54,865 nucleotides of DNA from Chara braunii (lineage: Eukaryota; Streptophyta; Charophyceae; Charales; Characeae): assembly GCA_003427395.1 (NCBI GenBank), contig BFEA01000142.1:853424-908288 (forward strand), written 5' to 3'. A program made the translations under genes and the position numbers. Below, piece after piece: positions 9,600-20,693 of the stretch; the first letter of the stretch is position 1; each line of letters opens with the position of its first letter. The notes beneath the pieces were generated by a model that worked only from the letters and a program-made list of their open reading frames with translations, was not told the origin of the DNA and made no database searches.

Positions 9600-10130
9600 T
9601 ATCAATTTTCTTGTATATCGTAATAATTAATTTTCTCGTGATGGACTCTCATAGCATTTTCCTTTTAAAAAAGTCATTAAACAATTGCATTAAGTCCTCC
9701 CTGAACTCATCCATAATTTTTTCAAAAAACTCGATTGGTACACCATCATCAACGGGGGTTTTACCCTTGATCATCACCTTTATCGTGTGTCCAAGCTCAC
9801 TAAAGGAAATTGACTCGTACTCAATCTTCTCTCTTCTTTCGACGGTAGCCTTGCAAATATAGCCTCATAGAGATCAACTTGAAAGGTAAGGTTCAAATCC
9901 AAATCCTCAATTACAGAACGTGAACTCATGATATCTTGGATGTAGCATGCCTCGCAGTTACTCGATTGGCAATAAAATTAAGAGGTTAAATCGACATTTG
10001 TATCCTTGGCTGGAGAGTGTGACTTAAAGATGTCATAGAGATTGTGTTTCAATTTCAAAACCCTCATTTGACTTATTTGAAATTGACACACAAATTGAGA
10101 TGCTTACAACATACATGTATGACATAAGAA
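9600..10130 (-). pseudogene. LINE reverse-transcriptase fragment (N-terminal part)
   Basis: On the minus strand, after a frameshift near 9835, the frame reads GKTPVDDGVPIEFFEK (about 9762-9715), followed by a DLMQLFNDFF-like run. This corresponds to the conserved LINE RT block K-x-P-G-x-D-G-x-x-x-E-F-[YF] plus the helix after it. The Gly after Pro is replaced by Val-Asp. Upstream (to about 10130) the translation resembles the linker between endonuclease and RT, with stops and a frame change. It is only about 180 codons long and has no catalytic motifs. It is a truncated dead copy in the opposite orientation to the larger LINE at 27940-30480. Confidence 0.6.
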
Positions 10131-11699
10131 AAGTCCCCCCTCCCACAAAAAAAAGGAAATAGTTTTTTACGGATACTGCATCAAAGCATTCCATTCCTCG
10201 AAAACAAACTTTTTTTTTTTCTTCTTACTATTATGTTTCACTTAATATTTTCTTTAAGCACCACCTTTGCACCTTCTTATACATTATCTAAAATCATTAA
10301 AATCCTTTTTGGACAACCTCTTCTCCTTACCTTCCCACCCGCCTCCCCACCCCCCCTGCACCCCTTCTCTTCTCCTCCACTCCCCAGCCCATGGACCTCG
10401 AAATATTGAATAGACTTCACCCCTCCCCTTTCCCTGAAGGTGGTTCTTCCTCCGTTCATCCATGCTCTCAAAATCCTTATTATACAGTTTCCCCTTTCCA
10501 CCGTCTGACCGGCTTCCTCCCCTCTCAAAGGGAGGCGAAAGGGGGGGGAAGAGGGAACGAGGACGAGGTTGTCCTGACACGAGTAGGGAGAACACTGCGA
10601 TGGTAACAAGGCAGAGACCCTTAAACATTTTCGACACCACGAAGAGAGATAGAGTGAGAAAGAGTGCACAAGAGAAATTATGAGAGAGACAATCAGGGTG
10701 AGAGAAAGTGAGAGAAAAAACGAGAGTATGAGAGAAAATGATAGAGAGACTGTGAGTGACGGGTTCATGAACAATTCATGCCGATGGTGATCTTGAAGAT
10801 TCTGAGGTGATTGGTTTTCTAATATCTTAAAGAGTACTTTTACTTACCATTGTTCAAATATGAAAGAACTTCACGTTTTCGTTTAGAGATAAAATTTCAC
10901 TGATTGGGTAACTATTCACCCATGTCGATCACACAATGCGTTAACTTAACGAAAATGTCCGCCTCACTCACACCGAAAATGCATACGCTAGTTACCAAAA
11001 GTTCACGTTACTCAATAAAAATGCCGATCGTGCAGTTTATGTCGATGACACTCACTGACCGTTAATGTTACGTTCCCTGGTGAGAAGTTTAGAAACAGTA
11101 ATGACACTCAAAGAGGAGGATGATAAGCATGTGTTTTTTTATTAGTACTCAGACCACCGCTCAACACACTCATGAACCTCGTAGGGATTGAGGTCTCTCC
11201 TCCAAAGAGTAGTCATTAACAACATTGATGTTAATCTTCGTGCCCGACTAAAATAAAGTTAATGGTAACAACATGGAAATTTCATGGGAAGATTGTTTGT
11301 GGCGATCTCGTCCTGATCACGAGATTTCGGTTGATCGAGCTCACAACGAGAGTTGCTTGAAGCGTCTCAACTTAAACAATTATTATTATTCTCATGTACG
11401 ATGAAAGTTTAGTAAGACTATCGGTTGATCACACTTATGTCGAAAGTTGGTGAAGGAATGTAAAGAAAATTTTATTTCCATCATGTTGTGGTCAGAGGTC
11501 TTGATGATCGTATCACATGGACAATATCTCCCGCTTGCAGAGAGGATAACTAAATTATCACAAGGGAAATACACTCATCATAATCAGATTGGATTTGTCA
11601 GTCTCGTACGATTCTGATCCATCCATATGGGGTGACTTTCTAAGAGCATATCGTGCATACGAGAGTTTAACAGATCGGATTCGAGAGGCTGGTAAAAAG
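10131..11699. other. No gene seen
   Basis: Includes a C/T-rich patch (10310-10440), a GA-rich patch (10640-10760) and otherwise mixed sequence. The open frames at 10277-10774 on the minus strand are Ser/Leu-rich translations of the GA-rich DNA. No domain or RNA gene could be supported. Confidence 0.4.
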
Positions 11700-12005
11700 A
11701 CGAACAAACAATAAGGAGGAATACAAACAAGGGGGAGGATAAATAGAGGAAAAAAGAGGATGAAAAAAATAGGGGAGGAAAAAAGGGGGACGATCGGAAA
11801 AAGTAATAAAAAAAATAAGAGGAAGAGGAGGAGGGGAAGGAGAAAAAGGGAGAAAGGGGGGAAAGGGAGGAGGGAGAGGAGAAGGAGAGAGAGGATCAGG
11901 AATAAGGAGAAGAGAAGGAGAAGGGGAAGGAGGAGAGAGAGGAGAAAGGAGACCTCGGTAATGATAAATTGGAAGGAAGGAATGAAGGAAAGGAGGGAGG
12001 TAACA
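11700..12005. repeat. Polypurine tract of about 300 bp
   Basis: The plus strand is nearly all A and G (AGG, GAA and GGAGA mixtures). Such tracts can form triplex DNA. The Lys/Arg/Glu-rich frame on the plus strand and the Ser/Pro/Leu-rich frame on the minus strand reflect composition only. Confidence 0.85.
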
Positions 12006-14264
12006 CAAGGCAAGAGTCGATGATGATCGAAAATTTCATAATAAGAAATGCCATGAGCATAATTTTTAAAAACTTTTTAAAATTTTCGTGCGCAACTTAC
12101 AACCTTTTATTGAATAATATATATATATATATATATGACGTTGAATATTGATGGTTTGAAACATATTTTGAAATTCGGTCTATGCTTGAAAGGAGATTAC
12201 CCCTAATCTTATTATATTTATATTATTTGATCAGATTCAAGCTCATGATCTGTTAATCATCAACTAATGAGTGTAACATTCAACTATCTATGTTAAATGA
12301 TAATTTAATTTATTACTTTTAATTTTTGTCTCAATAAATTGTTGCCGTATATAATTAAAAAAAAAAAAAAAATGAATATGGTTTCAGGGAAAATTTTGTG
12401 GCCTCATTTTTTTTATATTATTTCTTTTTCTTTCTTAAATTTAGTGTAATTATAAAACTAAAATGAAAGACATCACTTCTTACCCACTGAGTTTTTTTTT
12501 TTTTAATTCCATTTTAGTTTTTTCTTTCTCTCTTGTAGAGTGTATCTATTAATCGACGACCCTCTTCATTCAAAATATTTCGTCATTTTGATTGCATCTG
12601 GATAACATTTCAGTCCTGATATATTTATATTGTGCAGTGAAGCGAAATCTTACGTTTATGCAGCTGGATTGCTGTATCATGTTTTCGCACAAAATAACTC
12701 ACCTTAAAAAGTTACCCTGTCCCATAAAAAAGAATACTACAGTAGTATTTTGCGTACAGTTGAAATATATTTATCTTGATACAAATGAATACATCAAAAT
12801 TTAAAATATTATTATATTAATAAATATATTTTTTTATTCATTAATAAATTTTATCTCCGTTATCTTCAATTGTAGAGAAACCATATTGCATTTTTTCAGA
12901 CCATTCAATCACATTAGGACAAGGCACACTGATACTAACACTTTATGAATGTATATAACCGCTTTTTCAACTCATCCATGATACACCTTACCGTAATTAC
13001 ATTAACAAAGAAGTAAAAAAAGTCATAGTGTAACCATAACCTTATAAATTAAATAAGCATGACACTGCAAGAATCCCCGAAAAAGTACAAAAGGAATCAT
13101 CACTCTTTCATTTGTGTTTTTTTTTACTTCCGATAAAAACGACTTGCTTCACCTTCAAAAGATTCAAGTGGTGCACCTTGTGTGCACCAGGAAGTGAGGA
13201 TAAATAAAATTTTGTGTTCTCTGAATCATGAATGTGAATTTATTGTGAAATTATCTCAATATTGAACTTCAATACTCCATAGGCAGGTCAACACATCCTG
13301 CTCCCGTTGGGCATAACTGAAACCAATGCTGCCCTTTCCTTTTTCTCTAATACACTTATCATCGCCGCAACGTACTGCAGTGAGTCGTGGAGTAACGAAG
13401 AAAACATGTCACATCCCCACGCTACATCGTGCGTACCCTCATTCCTTAAAATTGTTATGCTTTAGCATTTGCGTTTAATTTTCTGCCATGGTTAACTTTT
13501 CATATTCCTGTCATGATGATTGAAAGTGCGGAAATACGAGAGGAAGAGCGAACATAAGTCAAAAGAGTGACAAATGCAGGAGATAAAGGTGACACACCCT
13601 TTGATTCCACCTGTGAGTGAAAAGAACTCGTAGACCTTAAAGAAAAAAAATTGCAGCGGTATAGCTTAGCATATTTTAACTTTTGTACCCAATACCCGTT
13701 TTTCTTTTTATTTAATGGCGGGGTCCCGTTAGCAAGAGGGTACGAGAATAAAAAGTTTTGTGGTACTAGAGCAGCCCAAATCTGTTAAGCGATGACTTCA
13801 AGTTGTTTCTTTTTTTTAATCGGGGTGCATTGCTATGCAATGACTTGTGATCTTGGGTCAATGTTTGTCACATATTACTTAAGAAAAGAATGAGTTTTTA
13901 GTTTCTTTCCTCCTTTTCTTAACAGTTGGTATACCGGTGCAACAGGAGCTTCCCGCAAAAAAATGCTCGATCCTATGAGGGTATGGCAAACCCCAAAGAG
14001 AGGTCGAGTTGGGCAATGGGATAACAGACTTCCAGTAATCTACGTATTTTCACACAATCATCTTATTGGTCGAAAACATTTCGTAAATCACAGAGTTTAT
14101 GTCGAAAAGTCGCTGTTCTTGTTTCGAAAGGTGACAATTATTATTTTCACCCTTGTGGCGACGCCTGCCATCAAAATATTTACTACCTGACTTCGGATAA
14201 TTTGTAATCTAATGATTTGGAAACACTGTTATGTGATTTTCATGCATGAGGTCTCTATTTTTTT
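12006..14264. other. AT-rich DNA, no gene supported
   Basis: Contains short homopolymer runs (A at 12357-12372, T at 12490-12503) and a (TA)n at 12117-12136. Frames at 12592-12804 and 13963-14190 (75 codons, mixed composition) have no recognisable domain. The latter is the less repeat-like of the two, but nothing supports expression. Confidence 0.4.
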
Positions 14265-14420
14265 TTTTTTTTCGCTTTTCTGCCGTAGTTTTTGCCCCAG
14301 AATTTGTAATGAACATGTCTTGCCATTACCACACAATGTCGCACTGGATTAATCATACCCTCTATCCGGTACTGGTGAGACTGTACTCTAGATGATTACA
14401 ATTAAGTGCGTTCCAGAGCA
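14265..14420 (-). repeat. Copy of a repeat also found at 39030-39165
   Basis: This stretch and the one after the assembly gap (39030-39165) share a T-rich lead (TTTTTCGCTTTTCTGC-like) and an aligned block (GAATTTGTAATGAACATGTC here, AAATTCGTAATGAACCTGTC there). CACTGGAT and CTATCCG..ACTG..GAGAC follow. The minus-strand reading is conserved between the two (IQCD..W..., F-I-T-N), despite many substitutions and two stops here. Family unknown. Confidence 0.55.
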
Positions 14421-14689
14421 GTTGTGGAAGATTGAGACTACTGTGTTCACCCGAATAGAACGCTTAACCATTTTAATGATATCAGGATAGACATAGGATT
14501 ATGCAGGGATAATTATAGGGTGTTTTATTCATGTGAAGATAATAATAATTTGTTGGTTCCGCCTGCATTGTAGTACCCGTAGTTCTCGAGGAAATGTTGT
14601 AAGGCTATGAGTGAGAGTTTAGGATGGTAACATTTGTACAAAACTTTGAGTATCCCAAGTTTGACAAATTTTACTTCTTGTTGCCTTTT

Positions 14690-16345
14690 TTATTTAGAGG
14701 TTCTAAAAATTATTTCTCAACCTTTACACCCTTGACCCAAAATTCAAAATTTTACCTTTAACTTGAGGCGTTGGACCATCCTTTTACTTTAAGGTTGTGG
14801 CGTTAACCCTTCACCTCTACTTTGGACCTATAACCTCTGCCCTTTCACCTTTATTGATTATAAGTCCCAAATTCAAACTCTTACCTTTGACATGAGGCGT
14901 TGTGTCGTCCTTTTACTGAAAGGTTTTGGCGTTAACCCTTTAATTATACTTTGGACCTATATTGATTCTCCTTTGACCTTTATTGAATCACAATGTTGGG
15001 TCATCCATCCGTTCAAGGGCCTTCACAACTTCCCCTCACCTTTATTTTATCCTATGAGTCCAACGTTCTAACACTTTTTCTAACTTTTTAAGCGTCAGTT
15101 TGCCTTTCCCACGAAGAGCATCGACGGCCCATTCCATTTTTTTTATCACTAATCTATAACTTCAATATTTAACCTTACACTTTTATCCAAGAGTTGGACT
15201 GCCCCTCTACCCGAGGACATTGGTGACTTCCCTTCCTCCTTATCTTTAACCTCACAATCCCAAACACTGACTTTGCCTTCAACCATTGACATGAGGGAAT
15301 TGGCGACCTCTCGACCTCTAACCTGTGACTTTCACATTGCCCTTACTGTTCACTTTGGGTGTCGAGCTGCCCCTTCATCCAAGGCATTGGCGACCTCACT
15401 TTATCTCTATTCTAACCTATTGACATTCTCCCTCAATTTTTTTTTCACCTCTAAGTTGCCATCTGTGGACCTTATCCTCAACTATGCCTTAGGTGTTGAC
15501 TTCTCCCTCCGCCCAAGGGCACTGGTGACATCTTTTTACCTTTACCTTTGACTTATAACCTCAGACTTGCCTTTTCAACTCTAACTTAGGACCTGGTATC
15601 GGGTTGACCCTCCCTTTGAGAGCATATATGATTCTCCTCCACCCTTACCTTCTCCTCATTACTTCAAACCTTGTATCTAGCGTTCAACGAGGTATTGGGT
15701 TGCTCCGCTCCTCCGCCCAAGGGCATTGGCGACTCTCTTCACCTTTACTCCGAGTCTGTTTTCTTCAACCTTATCTTGCTCAGTCTTAGGTTGCCCCTGC
15801 CCCCGAGGGCATTGGCGACGTCCCTCTACTCTTACATCTGACTCACAATCTAACACTGTGGTTTGAGCCCAGATCTAGGTGTTGGGTCACCTCTTTGCCC
15901 GAGGGCATTGACGACCCCGCTCCACCTTGGGATCCATTTTATAGCCCTTAACCTTAAATTTAACCTAAATTTCGGGTCTCCCTTCCGCTCGAGGGCATTG
16001 CCGTTACCTTTGACCCTCAGGCTCATGATTCATAGCCTTGACCTTCATCTCGCCTTTTTTACTTCGAGTTTATTCTTGGCTTTGGGTGTTTGGTCGCCCC
16101 TATACTTGAAGGCATTGGCAACGACCTTTCACCTCAACTTCACCTTACAATTTCACCTAAACTCACATTTTGCCCCCCTTAGCCTTTGGTCTTATTGGGT
16201 CACCTCTCCACCCAAAGGTTTCGGTGGTGACCCTTCACCTTAGTCTAACTTGGCTTGATGTCTCTTTTCACTTTTGCGCTCTTTTTTTCTTCCGTTTTCT
16301 TAACTCTCTTCAGGATCGCCCCTCCACTTATCGATTTGGCGATGA
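14690..16345. repeat. Diverged satellite-like array, about 12-15 units of 75-135 bp
   Basis: A recurring block (GAGGGCATTGGCGACCTC, then CCTTCACCTTTACCTTTGAC, then AACTTTGGGTGTTGGGTCGC-like) repeats with landmarks at about 15215, 15290, 15382, 15515, 15720, 15803, 15902, 15992, 16110 and 16215. More diverged copies (TTGTGGCGTTAACCCTT) lie at 14795 and 14920. Spacing varies between 75 and 135 bp, with one gap of about 205. The frames across it (15273-15551, 15863-16243) are repeat products. Confidence 0.8.
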
Positions 16346-16414
16346 CCTCAAGCATTCACATCGCTCGTGCTTTGTCAACTGGGAGTTTCCCGACCGCAAG
16401 AAGGGCATTACATG

Positions 16415-16807
16415 CTATCGTCTTAACCCGAAAACAAGGTACGTACCTTGTATACGAATACAAGGTACGGGGTACCTTGTATTTGAATACAAGGTATGTA
16501 CCTTGTAGAACGAATTTTAGGGTGCAACTTTACTAAGGTAAGGGAAAATAAAAAAAATATATACTCAATATTAGTAATAATATCACAAATAGAACACTGT
16601 CGACCGCTACCAGGATGGGGCTGCAGCGTGACGTTCACTTTTTTTAATTTTTTTTTTAAAAAAACACATCGACTGCGCTGCATGCTCACGATCCGGCATG
16701 CATTCGAATGCTAGTTGGGTTTGAGTGTGTGTGTGTGAGAGAGAGAGGGTATTGCGTCCGTGTGTAAAAGTAGGTGAGTGGACAGCGCGCGCGTGCGCGC
16801 GCGCGCG

Positions 16808-16883
<76 letters not shown>

Positions 16884-16975
16884 NNNNNNNNNNNNNNNNN
16901 NNNNNNNNNNNNNNNNNNNNNNNNNNNNNNNNNNNNNNNNNNNNNNNNNNNNNNNNNNNNNNNNNNNNNNNNNNN

Positions 16976-17050
<75 letters not shown>

Positions 17051-17205
17051 ACATGGAAGTTTAAAGACAAAACTAGAATACATGGTACGTACCTTGTATT
17101 CGAGGGTACCTTCTTTTCGAAAATTTAACAGCGATTCTTCGAACCCGTTTTTCAGAAGTAACTTGAATACAGGGTACGTACCTTGTTTTCGAGTTAAGAC
17201 GGTAG
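16415..17205. mobile_element. Terminal-inverted-repeat element with palindromic subterminal repeats
   Basis: The left end (16415-16453) and the reverse complement of the right end (17205-17167) agree at 36 of 39 positions. The shared core is CGTCTTAACYCGAAAACAAG, then GTACGTACC. Inside each end are further copies of the palindrome AAGGTACGTACCTT or AAGGTACC (about 16473, 16493, 17081, 17104). The target duplication is unclear. A TA dinucleotide lies on both sides if the ends are 16418 and 17202. An 8-bp duplication is not visible. The middle is (GC)n(GA)n with an assembly gap, so coding capacity cannot be judged. Confidence 0.75.
16735..17047. repeat. (GC)n(GA)n microsatellite spanning an assembly gap
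   Basis: (GCGC)n at 16788-16822 passes directly into (GA)n, which is interrupted by 92 N (16884-16975) and resumes to 17047. The gap size is probably an estimate. All long Arg-Glu or Ser-Leu frames here are artefacts. Confidence 0.95.
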
Positions 17206-18804
17206 GGGACCAAGACTATGTTGAAAGTTGTAAATCTTCCATCATTCGTTTACTTGCTCGTAATTAGCAACGAAACTTTTGAATGCTTTTGGTATTGTTT
17301 TTCTTGATAAATCGAGAATTTTCTACATTGTCGGAGCAGAAACCCTTACAATGGAATGTGCTCGGGATTCTCAATGTCAGACATTGTTCGACTGTTGATA
17401 GGATTTTGTTTGAATGATTTGACTTGATGAGAAAATGACTTTACCAAAGTCTATTCACATCTGACCGACCGATCGACCCCTACATTTGGCGAGGCCGCAC
17501 TGGTTTGTGTCCGGTTGAAATACTAAATCTATACTTGTTGATTCGGGGCTAAATGACTTAAAAGAGTGGACGGGTCGCGTGCACAGTCGCGACGTAGGAA
17601 AATATAGATTATCAAATTTTTTTTTATAAGGGTTTTAACATTGTCCACGGCAAGGGATTGAGCTTACACTCATGTGATAAAAGATCTGCATCCTACCCTA
17701 TCAGGTAGGACATGCGTTTGTTCCACGGGTGCGGTAGCAAGCCGATTGAGTGGCGGGGGCAGGCGGAGTCTGCCTGATCACGGACTGGGTACCGCCGGGG
17801 ATAAACTTTTCAAATAGACGAGTAAATCCTGCTACGTCCGTAGTAGGAGCTAGCCCGATAGGTACCGCGTTGAATTGCCACCCAATGAAGAATATTTTGC
17901 TGGGGTTAGCTCCATTTTGGAGCAACCCTGCAAGGAGTTACATGCGATTGCAAAATCGTACGACCAGAATTATTTGTGTCATGGATTAACATGGCCCTTG
18001 CACAAGGGCGAGACGCATAAAAACGAGAATGGTTCAATTTTTTCTTTATTATTTCACTCAGTTCGATTCCACTAGGAATTGAACATGAGTCTGTTTGTCG
18101 CACGTGGCTCGAGCATGAGTAGGGTTGAACGGGGGAGCCGTTAACATAAACCAATGGTCGAAGGAGAAAAAAAAACCTAAAACAAAAGTGCCACATGACG
18201 CACTTGCAAGAGGTTGAAAACTGCAACTCCCAACAGGTAGGTCAGGTGCTCGTTTTCACGAGCGTTATACCTAACCTTTTTATAAATTTTTGTTTCTATC
18301 TTTTTTTTTCCCCTAAGTTTCTGCCCCCCACCATTTGAAATAACAACAGCCTCTCGACTTGACGAGGCGCTGCATCTTTCCGTGGGTAAGGGGAAAATTT
18401 GTTTTCATCTTTCACATTTGGTGAGTAGGGTGGTGGAAGCCATTTTTCGTGAGGTTGCACTTAGCCCCACCGCGCCTTAAATCCATTTGGATTTGAACTT
18501 TGGTTTGCATTTCAACAATTCATGGTTGTGCCAATGAGGCACAACATCCAAAGAGTGCCCATAGGAAAAAGGGGTAAAAAAAAAGGAAAGAAAGCGAAAA
18601 AAAAAAATCAGGAATTTGAAAAAACCTGTATTTTGCCGTTTGCGTCAATATAGTTCTGGTGGCATAAATTTTCTACCTTCCACCTGCCTACTTGTCAAAA
18701 TGACCTGTTGTTTTGAAAAAGATTAATTTTGTGTGCACCGTAAAACGAATTCGATTCAGATAAAGCAGATAAGATCAAACAAATTTAGTATTTTTTCGTG
18801 GATT
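17206..18804. other. No gene seen
   Basis: Mixed-composition DNA. A 79-codon frame at 17750-17989 and one on the other strand at 17701-17925 are not recognisable. A B-box-like word at about 18060 is part of an inverted repeat (GTTCGATTCC and GGAATTGAAC) and has no A box upstream. Confidence 0.4.
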
Positions 18805-20064
18805 GACTCTTTCTATCTCAAATGACCTTATCTACTTATACTTATCCAAATGGTTCTTGTTCTCTATCTGCTCTGTTTCGTTTGGTCTAAGTAACCCCGA
18901 ACTTAAGAAGAAATGAGAACAATTAAAATTTACTTGAGGTGAACACGTTCTCTATCTAGAAAGCATCTGGGGCGGGGGTTCGTTGGTTTAGGAGTCGACC
19001 CTGTTATCGACCCAGAGTGGACCGTTGTACAGGGGTGTACTTGTCGACTCGGTGAAGACGGTCCAACTTTTGAGATTCGAGCTTTATGCTCGGGCGAGGA
19101 GGAGGAGTACCCCAAACTACTTCCTAGAGGGAGAGACATGCAACACTTCAAGTAATGCACCTGATCAAGAATCATCCACAAAGCAGTCTGTCATCCAAAA
19201 AAATTGAGAATGTATGGCGACGGGTGTGTGCGTGTCTAATGATAGGTCGATAGTAAAGTCAAATGAACAACTTTGGCGGCGCGTCTCATCAAGTGAAAAC
19301 TGAGGCAGCCCGACTATCTTGTCGACTGCATCGAGATTATTGTCGAAGTCAACTCATCGTTGGCTGTTGTATGATTCCTTCTGTTTATCGAATCGACCCG
19401 AGGTAGTCGAGTTTTATTTCAAACTAATGTTATAGGATGTACCATTTGATGATTCAATTCTTTCATGTATCATTTCAGATTGGATATATATTCCTATCGA
19501 TTATGGTCTGATTCCTTTTGAAATAAATATGTGTGGTTGTTGTAACTTTCTTTTGACTGTGCGTCTAAGGAACGAGGATCAATTTTTCTTTTCACGCTTG
19601 GTTGAGACCGTCCTAGTCGATCGGCGCACACTTCATATTTGGGAGATCAGCGGCTTAAGAGACGAACGACGTCCGGGTTCAATAAGTGTTTTAACCGAGC
19701 ATACCTATACTACAGCGAGTGAGCAAACACCCTCGACTGACCTACCTCTGCAATTGCCTTTAAAAACTTTCACACATGGGTGAGTATATCGGTAGGGATA
19801 TGCCTCCAAGGGTGGTGACAACCCCTTAGGGAAGGTAAGTTGTATCTCGGGGAAGTTATCCTGTCGTAGGGGACCGTGGGAAGCAGTTGGCTCACCCGAC
19901 TGTAGCGGCGAGAAGACGACGTGACCATGCCCGTCTTGGTGGTTTGCGAGGTTATTTTGCGTCGTCCTCGAGTTATCTCTTGTTTTGTTTTTATTTAACT
20001 CTTACGTGACATGGCCGGGAGGGCTCCCGCACTTTGCAAAAAAGGAGGGAGCCGATGTGCTCGA
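18805..20064. repeat. Left copy of a 1.26-kb direct repeat (possible LTR)
   Basis: Aligns with 23023-24287 over its full length at very roughly 75 percent identity by eye. Landmarks include TCCAAATGGTTCT, AAATGAGAACAATT, GAGTGGACCGTT, GACATGCAACACTTC, GACCGTCCTA, ACGAACGACGTC, ACCTCTGCAATTGC and CCCTTAGGGAAGGTAAGTTG. The homology stops sharply after GCTCGA at both right ends. Similar length, direct orientation and a 2.96-kb spacer suggest two LTRs, but clean TG..CA ends and a target duplication are not visible. Confidence 0.65.
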
Positions 20065-20593
20065 CAACAGTCACGCTTGTGCCACAAAACTCCCACTTAT
20101 TCTACACCTCTTAAGTCATTTGCAGAATCGAGTCAGAGTCACATTCAACAAAGTCTTCTTTTTCTGTTGATTCTTCCAAAATGTTCGCTCGAACATAACA
20201 CCTCACATAGCCGAGAATATGATCTATGTATACTAGCATTATATTGTTTTTTTTCCCCCTTTATTTATTTTTTTGTTTTCATTTAATTTGTACTATTTAT
20301 CTGTCAGATAAATTATAAAAATTACGAATGAGGGTTAAAAAAGGGAGAAGGAGAGGAAAAAGAAAAAGAAGAAGAAAGAAGGGGGAAAAACGGGGGAAAA
20401 AAAAGCGAGAGAGGGTGAAGGTTATAATGCTCATTTGAGGTCGTTGCCCTTTTGCTTGGTGGACAGCGTTGTTGCCGAACTTATTGTTCCTCAAATGACG
20501 ACGAGTAGTGATATGCTCACGAGCAGAGTAACAGTTATAATCTTCATGACTTGAAGAATCATCAGAACTAGGAAGGAGGAGGAGGGGGGAAAG

Positions 20594-20632
<39 letters not shown>

Positions 20633-20662
20633 AGAAGAAGAAGAAGACGAAGAATGAAACAG

Positions 20663-20693
<31 letters not shown>

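Noticed and set aside
11558-12013. Leu/Pro-rich membrane protein on the minus strand
   Set aside because: It is the complement of the polypurine tract.
16407-17213. 8-bp target duplication for the 16415-17205 element
   Set aside because: The flanks ATTACATG and GGGACCAA do not match. Only a TA dinucleotide is shared, so the superfamily is left open.
16607-17267. Arg-Glu and Ser-Leu repeat proteins
   Set aside because: They are (GA)n microsatellite read in different frames and run across N bases.
18055-18085. tRNA gene suggested by a B-box-like GTTCGATTCC
   Set aside because: No A box upstream. The word is one arm of a short inverted repeat.
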